64,000 nt of DNA, taken from assembly GCA_965247075.1 (NCBI GenBank), contig CBDFGK010000001.1:1-64000 (forward strand). Reading direction: 5' to 3'. The position numbers were made by a program, and so were the translations under genes. Positions 44,326-54,109 of this stretch are shown in pieces (position 1 is the first letter of the stretch; every line of letters begins with the position of its first letter). The DNA is from CBDFGK01 sp965247075. GTDB lineage: Bacteria; Pseudomonadota; Gammaproteobacteria; Pseudomonadales; Halieaceae. The notes beneath the pieces are model-generated. The model searched no databases. It saw only the letters and a program-made list of their open reading frames with translations, and was not told the origin of the DNA.

Positions 44326-44515
44326 ACACCTCACCAAGCGCTCAAAGGGCTGCCTTTCCAGAGATGGCATGCTGCACATGATGTTCAAACCGGGTATGTG
44401 CGCCGAGAAAAAATGGCGCCGCCTGCGCGGGTTTAACTACCTGGCGAAGGTGATTACGGGAATCGAATGTAAAGATGGAATCGAGGTGATAAAAGTTGAC
44501 CGGGTCGCCGCTTGA
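44326..44515 (+). mobile_element. IS256-type transposase, C-terminal remnant
   Basis: The frame ending at TGA 44513-44515 reads LTKRSKGCLSRDGMLHMMFK, then CAEKKWRRLRGFNYLAKVIT, the C-terminus of IS256-family (mutator-like) transposases. Only about 62 residues remain. It is inserted against the ISNCY remnant in opposite orientation, suggesting nested insertions. Confidence 0.75.
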
Positions 44516-44566
44516 ATCAGGTGTTGAAACACCACTTTTGACAATAACTCCATCGAACTGCACCTC

Positions 44567-44690
44567 ATGCAGGTTGCTCTGCCTGATGCCAGTGTGCACC
44601 ACTATGAACCACTGGTTGGCGGCCTGACACTCCCCGGTCCGGATGACCGTCATGTGCCGGCTGCTGCAATTAAGTGCGGTGCCCTCTGTC
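44567..44690 (+). pseudogene. PIN-domain (VapC-like) toxin fragment
   Basis: LPDASVHHYEPLVGGLTLPG then PDDRHVPAAAIKCGA matches the central part of PIN_3-type toxins, where DPDDRHVLAAAI carries the second acidic metal-binding set. The start and the last acidic block are absent, and no antitoxin gene is visible. Dead toxin remnant. Confidence 0.7.
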
Positions 44691-44751
44691 ATGCGGTGTT
44701 TCCTCTGTTGGCTGTTGATTCCGGTAGATCTTTCAACAGAGCACACCGCAT
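44691..44751. repeat. long imperfect inverted repeat
   Basis: ATGCGGTG...CTCTGTTG (44691-44710) pairs with CAACAGAG...CACCGCAT (44734-44751) with small bulges, around a 23-base loop, followed by TCTTATTTTT. It looks like a mobile-element end or a strong terminator hairpin at the edge of the remnant cluster. Confidence 0.55.
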
Positions 44752-44810
44752 CTTATTTTTCAGGTCATACACCAGAAACCATCATAGCTCCACCGGCACA
44801 GGTATCAGGC

Positions 44811-46043
44811 CTACATGCGCTCGATAATAATGGCGGGCGCCATACCGCCGCCGGCACACATGGTTACCAGGCCGAACTGCTTGTCGGCGCGCTCCAACTC
44901 ATCAAGCACGGTGCCGATCAGGATGGAACCGGTCGCCCCAATCGGGTGACCGAGTGCCATAGCGCCACCGTTCACATTGACCTTTTCCCGGTCCAGGTCC
45001 AGATGGCGAATAAACCTTTCCGTAACCACGGAAAAGGCCTCGTTGATTTCGAACAAGTCGATATCCGCAACGCTCAAGCCAGCTTTTGCCAGGGCCTTTT
45101 GAGCCGCTGGTACCGGTGCATTCAGCATCAGGGTAGGAGAATCGCCCATATTACACACGGCAACAATTTTTGCCCTGGGCTTCATACCGTGCGCCTTGGC
45201 GTACTCTGGTGAGGCCAGTAATACCGCGGCGGCCCCGTCTACCACACCGGAGGAATTGCCGGCGTGATGTACGAAATTGATCTCGAGATCGGGATACTTT
45301 TTCAATATCAGGCTGCGGAAAGTGGTGCCGGCCTCATCCAGCGGGTAGTCGACCAGGGCGGCGAAAGAGGGCTTTAGTTCTGCCAGGGTCTCCATGGTGG
45401 TCTGCGGGCGTGGAAACTCTTCATGATCCAGTGCCAGTGAGCCGTCCTCGTTATAGACCGGTACCAGTGACTTGTCGAAATGACCGTTGGCAATAGCGTG
45501 GGCCGCGCGCTGTTGTGACAGCACAGCCAGGTTATCCACCGCTTGGCGGTCAATTCCTTCCAGGGTGGCAATGGCGTCGGCACAAACGCCCTGGTGAGGC
45601 TGAGGGTGAACCTCTCGCAAACGCAGGTTGTCACTGTCGATAAACGGAGACAACCCCTGGATCTGGCTGTAATGCGACATCATCTCGGTGCCGCCACCGA
45701 TACACAAATCCTCCATGCCGGCCATAATGCTACTGCCGGCGATGTTGACAGTGGTAATGCCTGAGCCACAAAAACGGTCCAGGGTGACTCCGCTGGCGCG
45801 CACGTCGTAACCGGCATCCAGGGCCGCCATGCGACCCAGGTCGCCGCCCTGCAGACCTTTCTGCTGACTGGTTCCCCAAACGATGTCATCGACATCGGCT
45901 GTATTGAGGTCGTTGCGTTCGGCAATGGCCTTGAGCACAGTGGCACCCAGGTGTTGGGGGTGTACATGTGCCAGTGCACCTTTACCCACTTTTCCAATAC
46001 CGCGAGGAGTGCGGCAGGCATCAATAATCCAGGCTTCAGACAT
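44811..46043 (-). CDS. acetyl-CoA C-acetyltransferase (thiolase)
   Basis: A 410-residue thiolase. The nucleophile Cys 92 is in LDRFCGSGITTVN; NEAFSVVTERF, GHPIGATGSILIG and CAGGGMAPA complete the active site. AAAGGGAAATAAT precedes the ATG at 46043. The crotonase gene ends one base upstream on the same strand, so the two form a beta-oxidation pair. It is less like the thiolase at 17.7 kb than either is to its own subfamily, suggesting different chain-length or branching preference (inference). Confidence 0.95.
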   Translation of the reverse strand: MSEAWIIDACRTPRGIGKVGKGALAHVHPQHLGATVLKAIAERNDLNTADVDDIVWGTSQQKGLQGGDLGRMAALDAGYDVRASGVTLDRFCGSGITTVNIAGSSIMAGMEDLCIGGGTEMMSHYSQIQGLSPFIDSDNLRLREVHPQPHQGVCADAIATLEGIDRQAVDNLAVLSQQRAAHAIANGHFDKSLVPVYNEDGSLALDHEEFPRPQTTMETLAELKPSFAALVDYPLDEAGTTFRSLILKKYPDLEINFVHHAGNSSGVVDGAAAVLLASPEYAKAHGMKPRAKIVAVCNMGDSPTLMLNAPVPAAQKALAKAGLSVADIDLFEINEAFSVVTERFIRHLDLDREKVNVNGGAMALGHPIGATGSILIGTVLDELERADKQFGLVTMCAGGGMAPAIIIERM

Positions 46044-46044
46044 A

Positions 46045-46809
46045 TTATTTCCCTTTCCAGTTGGGTGCACGTTTTTCAGCGAAGGCCGTGGCGCCTTCAA
46101 TGGCGTCTTCGCTGGTGAACACGGGATTAACAATATCTTGTTGGTTTTTGAACATCTCACCCAAGGTCCAATCGCTCTGGTTCTGGACAACTTGCTTGCT
46201 CTTGGCCACAGCCAGCGGGCCATTGGCGGCGATTTTACCGGCCAGTGCCTGGGCGGCCTCCAGTGCCGTTCCCGCTGGCACGAGCTGGTTGATCAGGCCC
46301 AGTTCGTAGGCCCGCTGCGCCGAAATGAAATCACCCGTCAGTGCTAACTCCATGGCTATGCGGGATGGAATCTGGCGGGGCAGCTTAATCAGGCCACCGG
46401 CAGCAGCGGTGAGACCGCGCCTGGTCTCCGGGATACCGAACATGGCGTTATCGGCGGCGACAATTAGATCGCAGGAAATGGCCATTTCCAGTCCGCCGGC
46501 CAGGGCGTAGCCCTCTACTGCGGCAATCAGAGGTTTCTTCGGTGAAGCTTCAGTCAGGCCGGCAAAGCCGCGGCCCGGGATGTGGGGCGTCTCGCCGGTG
46601 ATAAATGCTTTCAGGTCCATACCGGAGCAGAACGAGCCACCGGCGCCAGTGATGATGGCAACGCGCAGCTCATCATTGCTGTCCAACTCATCCATGGCAG
46701 CGGCAACCGCTGCTGCCAGGGCCCGATTAACGGCATTTTTCGCCTTGGGGCGATTGAGGGTAACGACAAGAACGCCATCTTCGACGCTGGTTAATACTTC
46801 ATCAGACAT
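46045..46809 (-). CDS. enoyl-CoA hydratase/isomerase (crotonase)
   Basis: A 254-residue crotonase. GGSFCSGMDLKAF near 58-70 and the oxyanion block GYALAGGLEMAISCDLIVAA near 100-119 are clear, and GIPETRRGLTAAAGGL holds one catalytic Glu. It ends TAFAEKRAPNWKGK as usual. AGAAAACTT lies before the ATG. Operon with the following thiolase. Confidence 0.94.
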   Translation of the reverse strand: MSDEVLTSVEDGVLVVTLNRPKAKNAVNRALAAAVAAAMDELDSNDELRVAIITGAGGSFCSGMDLKAFITGETPHIPGRGFAGLTEASPKKPLIAAVEGYALAGGLEMAISCDLIVAADNAMFGIPETRRGLTAAAGGLIKLPRQIPSRIAMELALTGDFISAQRAYELGLINQLVPAGTALEAAQALAGKIAANGPLAVAKSKQVVQNQSDWTLGEMFKNQQDIVNPVFTSEDAIEGATAFAEKRAPNWKGK

Positions 46810-47287
46810 AAGTTTTCTCCCGGTAATGGTATTAATTGATCAGTGATACACCGGCTTCGGCCACTGGTGCGACCATTGCGGCTCGGCGGCCGGCTTCTGC
46901 ACTCGAGGCGGTGCCAATTTCGGCGCGTAGTTGTAGGCTTCGACCATGAAGTAATCCTGGCAAAGTCCGCCCGCGCTCGACACGTATTCCGGGCGTGCCT
47001 GCGGGCACCGGTATCTGCGATTGTTGCAGGTGGCGATTGGCGTTGTCCTGCGGCCTCTCATTTAATTCCAGCGAGGCGTCGCTATCGGAGGCCGGTCAGT
47101 CTGTGGCTTGGACCGTAAATCGACAATGACGCATGGCAACAAAAAAATATACCGCAAATGATACCGGCTCACTGGGAATACCGGGATAAAAATTTGTACT
47201 GTGCCTGCAGGCCCTGCCGGGTTCGTACACTCGCACCCAATCTGCCTGCACATCAAAGCCGTGATCCACTTGTTCATGGCTTGGTCC
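46810..47287. other. intergenic stretch with possible gene remnant
   Basis: About 480 bases between crotonase and dehydratase genes. A minus-strand frame ending at 46840 gives YFMVEAYNYAPKLAPPRVQK and WSHQWPKPVYH, which is protein-like, but the upstream frame has no convincing start and I do not recognise it. Possible 3' fossil. Confidence 0.3.
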
Positions 47288-48268
47288 TTAGGCCAGGGCT
47301 CTTTGGTACAGCTCGCTGTTTATGTTGCCACCGCTGAGCACCACCCCGATGCATTTACCTCGATTGCATTGTGCATCCTGCAGGGCGGCGGCGAGCGGGG
47401 CCGCACCGGCGCCTTCGGCGACGTTATGGGTGTCGCTGAAGTAGTGACCTATCGCGGCCAGCACCTCGGCGTCGCTTACTCGCACAATGCCGGCCAGATT
47501 GCCGGTCATGATAGCCAGGGCCTCGGGGCTGGGTACTCTAACCGCCATGCCATCTGCCAGGGTGTCGGCCGAATCGGTTTCGATGCATGCGCCGGCCGCC
47601 AGTGATCGCGCATAGCAGTCAGCCTCGGTGGAGACCACACCGATGATTTCGGTATCGGCACCCAGCGCATTGCGTGCGCTGATCATGCCGCAAATCCCCG
47701 AGCCAAGGCCGATCGGAACATAAACGCGTTCCAGTTGCGGCCGCGCCCTGAGAAATTCCAGACTGTAGCTGGCGACGCCCTGCACCAGGTCCATATGAAA
47801 GGAGGGCATCTTGTGCAGACCCCGCTCATCTGCCAGTTGTTGTGCGTAGGGTACGGCCGCATCGAAATCCTTGCCGTGCACAACCAGTTCGGCGCCCAGT
47901 GCCTGTATGGCGCGATTTTTGTCCGGGTTGTTGCCCTCTGGTACTACGACTACGGCCTGTAGGCCAAGCAGGCCTGCAGCGAAGGCGACACTCTGGCCAT
48001 GATTACCGCGCGTAGCGGTGACGATTCCGGTAACGGTGGGGTCGGCAGCTTGCAGTCGCTGCATAAATACCAGTCCGCCGCGTACTTTAAAGGCGCCGGT
48101 GGGGTTGTGATTTTCGTGTTTAACCCACAGCTCGCAGCCGCAGCGTTCGTTCAACAGGGGCCAATGTAGCTGTGGCGATGGCTGCATATGCTGGTACACT
48201 TGCTCGGCTGCGATTTCCAGCGCGGCAAGTTCGGGCAGAGTGACAGTAAGAGTGGCAGTAATAGACAT
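47288..48268 (-). CDS. threonine dehydratase-like PLP enzyme
   Basis: A 326-residue fold-type II PLP enzyme. NPTGAFKVRGGL near 56-67 contains the PLP-binding Lys, ATRGNHGQSVAFAA the phosphate/carboxylate-binding Asn, and PIGLGSGICGM the phosphate loop; the end VLSGGNINSELY is normal. No ACT domain, so it should be the unregulated, catabolic type (threonine, serine or hydroxyectoine-type beta-hydroxy amino acids). Divergent from the acyl-CoA synthetase. Confidence 0.88.
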   Translation of the reverse strand: MSITATLTVTLPELAALEIAAEQVYQHMQPSPQLHWPLLNERCGCELWVKHENHNPTGAFKVRGGLVFMQRLQAADPTVTGIVTATRGNHGQSVAFAAGLLGLQAVVVVPEGNNPDKNRAIQALGAELVVHGKDFDAAVPYAQQLADERGLHKMPSFHMDLVQGVASYSLEFLRARPQLERVYVPIGLGSGICGMISARNALGADTEIIGVVSTEADCYARSLAAGACIETDSADTLADGMAVRVPSPEALAIMTGNLAGIVRVSDAEVLAAIGHYFSDTHNVAEGAGAAPLAAALQDAQCNRGKCIGVVLSGGNINSELYQRALA

Positions 48269-48318
48269 GCTGGTGTCCGGACGCTAAAAAAGAATTATGC
48301 TACCGGGAAACCCTGACG

Positions 48319-50022
48319 ATGTACAAAGTGTTGCGTGAAACCTGGGCTGAAATGACAGCGCCGGGACAGATGTTTGAGCTTACCGAGGTTGAAGTTGATG
48401 GCCAGAGCCTGAAGGCGTGGGCAACGGCAACAGGATCACTGCGCGACATCTGGACCATGACCGCGGGCCATGGCCAGGCCGATTATCTGGTGTATCAGGA
48501 TGAGCGCTGGACCTATGAGCAGGCCCATGAAGAAGTGGCCAGGATAGCAGCATGGCTTATTGCCAATGGCATAGGCCGGCACGACCGCGTGGCGATCAAT
48601 ATGCGCAACTATCCGGAGTGGATGTTGGCCTACTGGGCCATCGTTTCCATCGGTGCGGTGGTAGTGGGCATGAATGCCTGGTGGGTGCCTGAGGAAATGA
48701 AGTATGGCCTGCAGGACTCGGCGCCCAGGCTATTGATCTGTGATCGCGAGCGGCTGGAGCGCTTCGAATCCATTCGTGATGATTTTCAGGCTATGAAAGT
48801 GGTAACCGTGCGGGTTGATGAGGTGCCGGCCTGGGCCGTGCCCTGGTCCAGTGTATTGGCAACAGCGCCCGCCCTGCCAGAGGTCAGCATCGATCCAGAT
48901 GACGACGCGTGCATCTTTTATACCTCGGGCACAACCGGCACTCCCAAGGGTGCGCAGCTGACGCACCGGGGCTGCGTGGCCAACCTGATGAGTCTGATGT
49001 TTGTGAACATGGCCCAGGCGGCGTGTGCCGCCAAACTGAAGGGAGAAACACCCGCCGACCCCACGGCCGGCGGTGGGCCGCAGATGGCCTCCATCATCGC
49101 GACCCCGCTGTTTCACGTCACTGCCAATAACTGCCTGGCCCAGACGGTGACTATTGCCGGTGGCAAGTTGGTGCATATGTATAAATGGGATGCCGGCGAG
49201 GCGCTGCGGATTATTGAGGAAGAAAAAATCACCACCTTCACGGGTGTGCCGGTAATGATCCGCGAGATTATTTCTCACCCGGACTTCGCGCATCGTGATA
49301 CGTCTACCTTGACGACATTGGGCGGCGGCGGGGCCGCTGTGCAACCTGATCTGGTGGAAAAAATTGAAAAATCCGCACGCGGTGCACGCCCCTCCCAGGG
49401 CTATGGCATGACCGAGGTGTGCGGCATTATCAGTGCCTCGGCGGGTGATTATTTTGTCGATAAGCCCACCAGTGCGGGCATCGTCATGCCGATTTTTGAG
49501 ACCAGGTGTATCGATGAAGACGGCAACACCCTGCCGCCGAGAGAAACCGGTGAGATCTGCGTCAAGGGCACACAGGTTATTAAGGGCTATTTGAATCGCC
49601 CGGAGGCCACCGCCGAAACCATCGTCGACGGTTGGTTACACACCGGCGATATAGGCTATTTTGATGAGGACAATTTCGTCTACCTGGTTGATCGGGCCAA
49701 GGACATGGTCTTGCGCGGCGGCGAGAATGTGTACTGTAGCGAAGTTGAAATCGCCCTGTTCAAGCATGATGCGGTGGCCGAATGTGCAGTTTTTTCGGTT
49801 CCCGATGAGCGCCTGGGAGAAGCAGTAGGGGCCGCTATTTTTCCCGTGCAGGATACCACGCTGACAGCTGAGGAAGTGCGGGCGTTTTGCAAGGATCATC
49901 TGTCGTCCTTCAAGATTCCCCGCTACATCTGGCTTATGAGCGAGCCCTTGCCCCGCAATGCCAGTGGCAAGTTTGTGAAGCGAGAGCTACAGGAGAGCCT
50001 GCTGGTGTCTGACGCCGGCTAG
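48319..50022 (+). CDS. acyl-CoA synthetase (AMP-forming)
   Basis: A 567-residue ANL-superfamily ligase. FYTSGTTGTPKGAQLTHRG near 198-216 is the P-loop (A3), PSQGYGMTEVCG near 358 is the A5 motif, WLHTGDIGYFDEDNFVYLVD near 440 is A7-A8, and LPRNASGKFVKREL at the end has the catalytic Lys. It activates a carboxylic acid for the beta-oxidation genes that follow on both sides. Start ATG at 48319. Confidence 0.94.
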   Translation: MYKVLRETWAEMTAPGQMFELTEVEVDGQSLKAWATATGSLRDIWTMTAGHGQADYLVYQDERWTYEQAHEEVARIAAWLIANGIGRHDRVAINMRNYPEWMLAYWAIVSIGAVVVGMNAWWVPEEMKYGLQDSAPRLLICDRERLERFESIRDDFQAMKVVTVRVDEVPAWAVPWSSVLATAPALPEVSIDPDDDACIFYTSGTTGTPKGAQLTHRGCVANLMSLMFVNMAQAACAAKLKGETPADPTAGGGPQMASIIATPLFHVTANNCLAQTVTIAGGKLVHMYKWDAGEALRIIEEEKITTFTGVPVMIREIISHPDFAHRDTSTLTTLGGGGAAVQPDLVEKIEKSARGARPSQGYGMTEVCGIISASAGDYFVDKPTSAGIVMPIFETRCIDEDGNTLPPRETGEICVKGTQVIKGYLNRPEATAETIVDGWLHTGDIGYFDEDNFVYLVDRAKDMVLRGGENVYCSEVEIALFKHDAVAECAVFSVPDERLGEAVGAAIFPVQDTTLTAEEVRAFCKDHLSSFKIPRYIWLMSEPLPRNASGKFVKRELQESLLVSDAG

Positions 50023-50034
50023 CAAGCGGTAAGC

Positions 50035-51036
50035 TCACAGCCCCTTGCGGTAGGTGTAGGGCGTTACGCCCGTCCAGCCTTTAAAGGCGCGAATGAAAGC
50101 GCTGGATTCAGAGAATCCGGCGCGGTGGGCGATTGCCTCGATACTCAATCCCTGCTTGCCCAGGTAGTGCAGGGCCACATCGCGCCGTACCTGGCCTTTC
50201 AGTTCTGAAAAGGAGGTGCCTTCCTTACCCAGGCGGCGACGCAGGGTTTGTGGGTGAATCTCCAACAGTGCTGCCACGTTATCCAGTTCGGGCATTTGCT
50301 CCAGGTCTTTGCGCAACATTCCCTTCACCTGTGCCGTCCAACTGGCACGCTCGTACTGCTGTGACAGCATTACCAGTGCGGGATGGCGCAGGTAGCGTGC
50401 CAGTGATTGTTCGTTCTGGGTGATTGGCATTTCAAGTAGTGACCGATTCAATACCATTTCCGTGCGGGGCTGATCAAAAAAAACCGGATTGCCCAGAAAC
50501 ATGGCTCGGTATTCTGACGCGTGTTCCGGTGCGGGGTGAGTGAAATTAAAAGCCAGCGTGGGCAGGTGTTCCTGTACCAGCCAACTGCAAAAACGGTGGC
50601 AATTGAACAGCGCCAGTTCGCCTGCATAGACATCGTGGGTGCCCGCTTCGCCCGCTTCATTGAGCCTGATGTTGACGCGATCTCCTGCCGGCACCAGTCG
50701 CGGTGCGGTGGAGTGTGGGAACAGACCGAAGAAGCGACAGTAGCGCGCCAGTGCCTTGCCCAGGGTGTCACAGTGTATGACGGCGTAGCACATCATGGAC
50801 CAGGTACCGATGGGCAGAGCTTGCCGGCCATAGCCCAGGCTTTCGTCGCCCATAGCCAGCATGGTGCTCACCTGTAGATCGGCAAAGCGCTCAATCGAGA
50901 TGCGGGCATCGTCCTCGTCCAACAGGCGTGGCGAAATGCGGTTGTCGCGCAGTAGTTGCACCGGGTCAAGACCTTTGGCCACAGCGTATTTGACTACGGC
51001 GCGGACGAATTGTACTGAAATCGAGAGTTGTCGCAT
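50035..51036 (-). CDS. AraC-family transcriptional regulator
   Basis: A 333-residue regulator with the long N-terminal ligand domain of the OruR/ArgR-like AraC group (PF12625 type, including ALPIGTWSMMCYAVIHCDTL) and a C-terminal double HTH (LSIEAIAHRAGFSESSAFIR, then AFKGWTGVTPYTYRK). Its gene is convergent with the acyl-CoA synthetase, a plausible target. It lies 6 bases after the alpha/beta hydrolase gene on the same strand. Confidence 0.92.
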   Translation of the reverse strand: MRQLSISVQFVRAVVKYAVAKGLDPVQLLRDNRISPRLLDEDDARISIERFADLQVSTMLAMGDESLGYGRQALPIGTWSMMCYAVIHCDTLGKALARYCRFFGLFPHSTAPRLVPAGDRVNIRLNEAGEAGTHDVYAGELALFNCHRFCSWLVQEHLPTLAFNFTHPAPEHASEYRAMFLGNPVFFDQPRTEMVLNRSLLEMPITQNEQSLARYLRHPALVMLSQQYERASWTAQVKGMLRKDLEQMPELDNVAALLEIHPQTLRRRLGKEGTSFSELKGQVRRDVALHYLGKQGLSIEAIAHRAGFSESSAFIRAFKGWTGVTPYTYRKGL

Positions 51037-51042
51037 AAACGT

Positions 51043-51924
51043 TCAGCGGCAGTCGTTCTGCAGCCAGTCCAATATCAGTTCGGTCAGTTGGATGCGGCTC
51101 CAGGAAAAGGAGTGGTCACCGGGAATAGTGAAGTGATGTAACTGGATGCCGGGTTCGCGCTTATAGGCGGCAACGGTTGGGTCAAACATGGATTCAGGCA
51201 CCAGTACGACGTCGTTCTCGCCGACAATCATCAACACGGATTTACCACGCAGGCCCGGCGCAAAAGTTCGGGTATCCAGTTGCCAGGGTGGTGCAGACAG
51301 TAACTCTTCACGCATATGCTTGCCATCGAAGTTTCGCAACATAAACAGGCCGTCAGCATAATCCAGGAAACCGGTGGCATTGGGCTCCCCGGCGCGAATA
51401 CCCTCAGCCATCAGACCCAGGTTGGCGGGGGCGAGCGCACCGACACAGGCCAGCCCCACGTCTTGTTGTGCAGCTGACAATGCTGCAAAGCCGCCCATGG
51501 AATGGCCCAGCAGCGACAGTTTACTGGCATCGATGCGATAGCGGGTGGTGTGGCTGCGCAAAAAACGCAGCGCTGCGGCGACATCGTCGGCCAGCGTGTT
51601 CAGGCTGTAATTCCCCTCACTGCCCCAGGCGCCACGATAGTGAAAAAACATCACATTGAAGCCCGCGCGGCGCACTACCTGGGCGATATCCAGGTTCTTT
51701 TCATTGCCGGGAAAGCCGTGCAGCAGAATCACTGTAGGATGCGGCCCCTTGCCGTTGGCCATATAGAGCAGGCCGGACAGGCGTGATTCACCGCTGAGAA
51801 ATGTCAGTTCTTCAATGGACGGTGGAAACATCTGTTCCGGCACTGGATCGGTGGTCAACGGATTGCCGGCGGCCGATATTCCCAGGCTGTAGAGCACGAT
51901 GAAAAGGCTTGGTATGGTGCGCAT
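51043..51924 (-). CDS. exported alpha/beta hydrolase
   Basis: A 293-residue protein with a signal peptide (IPSLFIVLYSLGISAAG), then VILLHGFPGNEKNLD, the nucleophile elbow LLGHSMGGFAALSA near residue 150 and HHFTIPGDHSFSW with the His near 278. Related to dienelactone hydrolase/prolyl-oligopeptidase-like esterases. Substrate unknown. Precedes the AraC regulator on the same strand. Confidence 0.85.
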   Translation of the reverse strand: MRTIPSLFIVLYSLGISAAGNPLTTDPVPEQMFPPSIEELTFLSGESRLSGLLYMANGKGPHPTVILLHGFPGNEKNLDIAQVVRRAGFNVMFFHYRGAWGSEGNYSLNTLADDVAAALRFLRSHTTRYRIDASKLSLLGHSMGGFAALSAAQQDVGLACVGALAPANLGLMAEGIRAGEPNATGFLDYADGLFMLRNFDGKHMREELLSAPPWQLDTRTFAPGLRGKSVLMIVGENDVVLVPESMFDPTVAAYKREPGIQLHHFTIPGDHSFSWSRIQLTELILDWLQNDCR

Positions 51925-52076
51925 GGACTATCCCGTGAAACCGGATTGTACATCCTAAACCCCGCTGTCATTTTGGGTCAATTTATTTGTCGATGACCGT
52001 CATTGTTGGGAGGCAGCCCGCTCACCATACTGTGGGCCGCTCAAATGCACAGCAAATCTACCGCAGAGGTGAAAAA

Positions 52077-53252
52077 ATGTTGCCCAGAGAGTTTACCGAA
52101 GAGCAGAATATGTTTCGCGATGCCTATCGCAAGTTCCTGGCGGCGGAAATTGTCCCCCACATGGAAGAGTGGCGTGCAGCAGGCATCGTCGATCGTCAGG
52201 CCTTCCGCAAGGCCGGTGAACAGGGCTTGCTAATGGTGTGGCCGCAAGAGAAATACGGCGGAGTGGGCGACAATGATTTTCGTTTTGAACAGATCATCAT
52301 TGAGGAAACCACTTACGCCCGCGCCGCGGATTGGTTTAACACCCTGCACAGCCGACTGGTAGGGCCCTATCTGACGCGCTTTGGCAACGATGAGCAGTGC
52401 GAACGTTTTTTACCTAAATGTGCATCGGGAGAGTGTGTGCTGGCGATCGCCATGACCGAGCCCGATGCGGGCTCCGACCTTGCCGGTATGCGCACTACCG
52501 CGATAGAGCAGGATGACCACTGGCTGCTCAATGGTTCCAAGACCTTTATTTCCAACGGTATTAACGCCGATCTGGTCATTGTGGCTGCAAAAACTGACCC
52601 CGCTAACAATCCCCATGCGATGACACTGTTTCTGGTGGAAGCTGGTATGGAGGGATTTGAGCGCGGTCGCAACCTGCACAAGATGGGGCTCAAGGCCCAG
52701 GACACGGCGGAGCTGTTTTTCAACGATGTGACAGTACCCAAGAGCAATGTGCTGGGTGCGCCGGGCAAGGGATTCTATTATCTGATGGAAGGGCTGGCTG
52801 AGGAGCGTTTGTTGGGCGCTGCCGGGTATATCGCGGCGGCGCAGCTGAGCTATGACCTGACCGCAGACTATGTGAAAGAACGCAAGGCCTTTGGCAAACC
52901 GCTGGCAGCTTTTCAGAATACGCAGTTTACGCTGGCAGAACTGCGCACCGAGCTGGATATAGCACAAACCTATGTGGATCAGTGTGTGCGTGCCTTTAAT
53001 GCCGGCGCGCTGACTGACGTTGATGCGGCCAAGGCCAAATACCGGTGCTCAGAGCTGCAGGTCAAGGCGGCCGATATCGGCGTGCAGCTACACGGCGGCG
53101 CTGGTTATATGGACGAATACCCCATTTCCCGCCAGTATACCGATGCCAGGATTTCCACCATTTATGCGGGCACGTCAGAAGTGATGAAAATCATCATCAG
53201 CCGGGATTGCCTGGGTGATGACTACCAACCGTTTAACACCCGAAACTTTTAA
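52077..53252 (+). CDS. acyl-CoA dehydrogenase
   Basis: A 391-residue FAD enzyme. FTEEQNMFRDAYRKFLAAEI starts the N-terminal helical domain, AMTEPDAGSDLAGMRTTA near 140 is the FAD-binding strand signature, FISNGINADLVIVAAKT follows, and YAGTSEVMKIIISRD near the end has the catalytic Glu position of the medium/short-chain subfamily. GAGGTGAAAAA lies before the ATG at 52077; the longer upstream frame is not family-like. First gene of a four-gene beta-oxidation cluster. Confidence 0.95.
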   Translation: MLPREFTEEQNMFRDAYRKFLAAEIVPHMEEWRAAGIVDRQAFRKAGEQGLLMVWPQEKYGGVGDNDFRFEQIIIEETTYARAADWFNTLHSRLVGPYLTRFGNDEQCERFLPKCASGECVLAIAMTEPDAGSDLAGMRTTAIEQDDHWLLNGSKTFISNGINADLVIVAAKTDPANNPHAMTLFLVEAGMEGFERGRNLHKMGLKAQDTAELFFNDVTVPKSNVLGAPGKGFYYLMEGLAEERLLGAAGYIAAAQLSYDLTADYVKERKAFGKPLAAFQNTQFTLAELRTELDIAQTYVDQCVRAFNAGALTDVDAAKAKYRCSELQVKAADIGVQLHGGAGYMDEYPISRQYTDARISTIYAGTSEVMKIIISRDCLGDDYQPFNTRNF

Positions 53253-53288
53253 TCTCAACCTTCGATAAGCAAAGACGGGAGCCATAGT

Positions 53289-54080
53289 ATGGACATTAAA
53301 GACAAGGTAGCAGTTGTAACCGGTGGAGCCTCTGGCCTGGGTTGCGCCACCGTCAAGCGATTGGTGGCAGCAGGCGGCAAGGTTGCCATCTTCGATATGA
53401 ATGAAGAGAAGGGCAACGCCCTGGTGGCTGAGTTCGGTGACAGCGCGATTTTTTGTCAGGTTAACGTAACCGACGAAGACTCCGTAACAGCGGCAATTGC
53501 CAAGACTATGGACGCTTTTGGCGCCATCCATATCGATTGCAACTTTGCCGGTATCGGCAACGCGGTGCGCACCGTGGGCAAGCAAGGTGTGTTTCCCCTG
53601 GACGCGTTCAAACTGGTCATCGACGTCAACCTGATTGGCACCTTTAACGTGCTGCGCCTGTGTGCGGAGCAAATGCAGGCCAACGAGCCCTTTAACAAGG
53701 ACGGCGGTCGTGGCGTCATTATCAATACTGCCTCGGTAGCTGCCTACGAGGGCCAGATCGGCCAGGCTGCGTACTCTGCGTCCAAGGGCGGTGTGGTCGG
53801 TATGACGCTGCCTGTCGCGCGTGATCTGGCGGTACTGGGTATTCGTGTTAACACCATCGTACCGGGCCTGATAGCAACGCCGTTGATGATGGGCGGTGCC
53901 GAAGAGTTGACCCCGGAAATCTGGGAATTTCTCAAGCCGCTGGGTGAACAGGTGTTGTTTCCGAAGCGACTCGGTGACCCCGATGAAATCGCTCATCTAA
54001 CGATGATGATGGTCGAAAACGACTACATTAACGGCGAGTGTATTCGTATGGATGGTGGTATCCGGATGCAGCCTAAATAA
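53289..54080 (+). CDS. 3-hydroxyacyl-CoA dehydrogenase type II-like SDR
   Basis: A 263-residue SDR similar to HSD17B10-type enzymes. VVTGGASGLGCATVKRLVAA is the NAD site, HIDCNFAGIGNAVRTVGKQG the conserved block after the structural Asn, and AAYSASKGGVVGMTLPVARD the Tyr/Lys site. GDPDEIAHLTMMMVENDYIN is the usual end. Likely oxidises a 3-hydroxyacyl-CoA of branched or cyclic type. Follows the acyl-CoA dehydrogenase. Confidence 0.92.
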   Translation: MDIKDKVAVVTGGASGLGCATVKRLVAAGGKVAIFDMNEEKGNALVAEFGDSAIFCQVNVTDEDSVTAAIAKTMDAFGAIHIDCNFAGIGNAVRTVGKQGVFPLDAFKLVIDVNLIGTFNVLRLCAEQMQANEPFNKDGGRGVIINTASVAAYEGQIGQAAYSASKGGVVGMTLPVARDLAVLGIRVNTIVPGLIATPLMMGGAEELTPEIWEFLKPLGEQVLFPKRLGDPDEIAHLTMMMVENDYINGECIRMDGGIRMQPK

Positions 54081-54109
54081 GGGCTGCCGGCGAGCACAAG
54101 GAGAAAATC

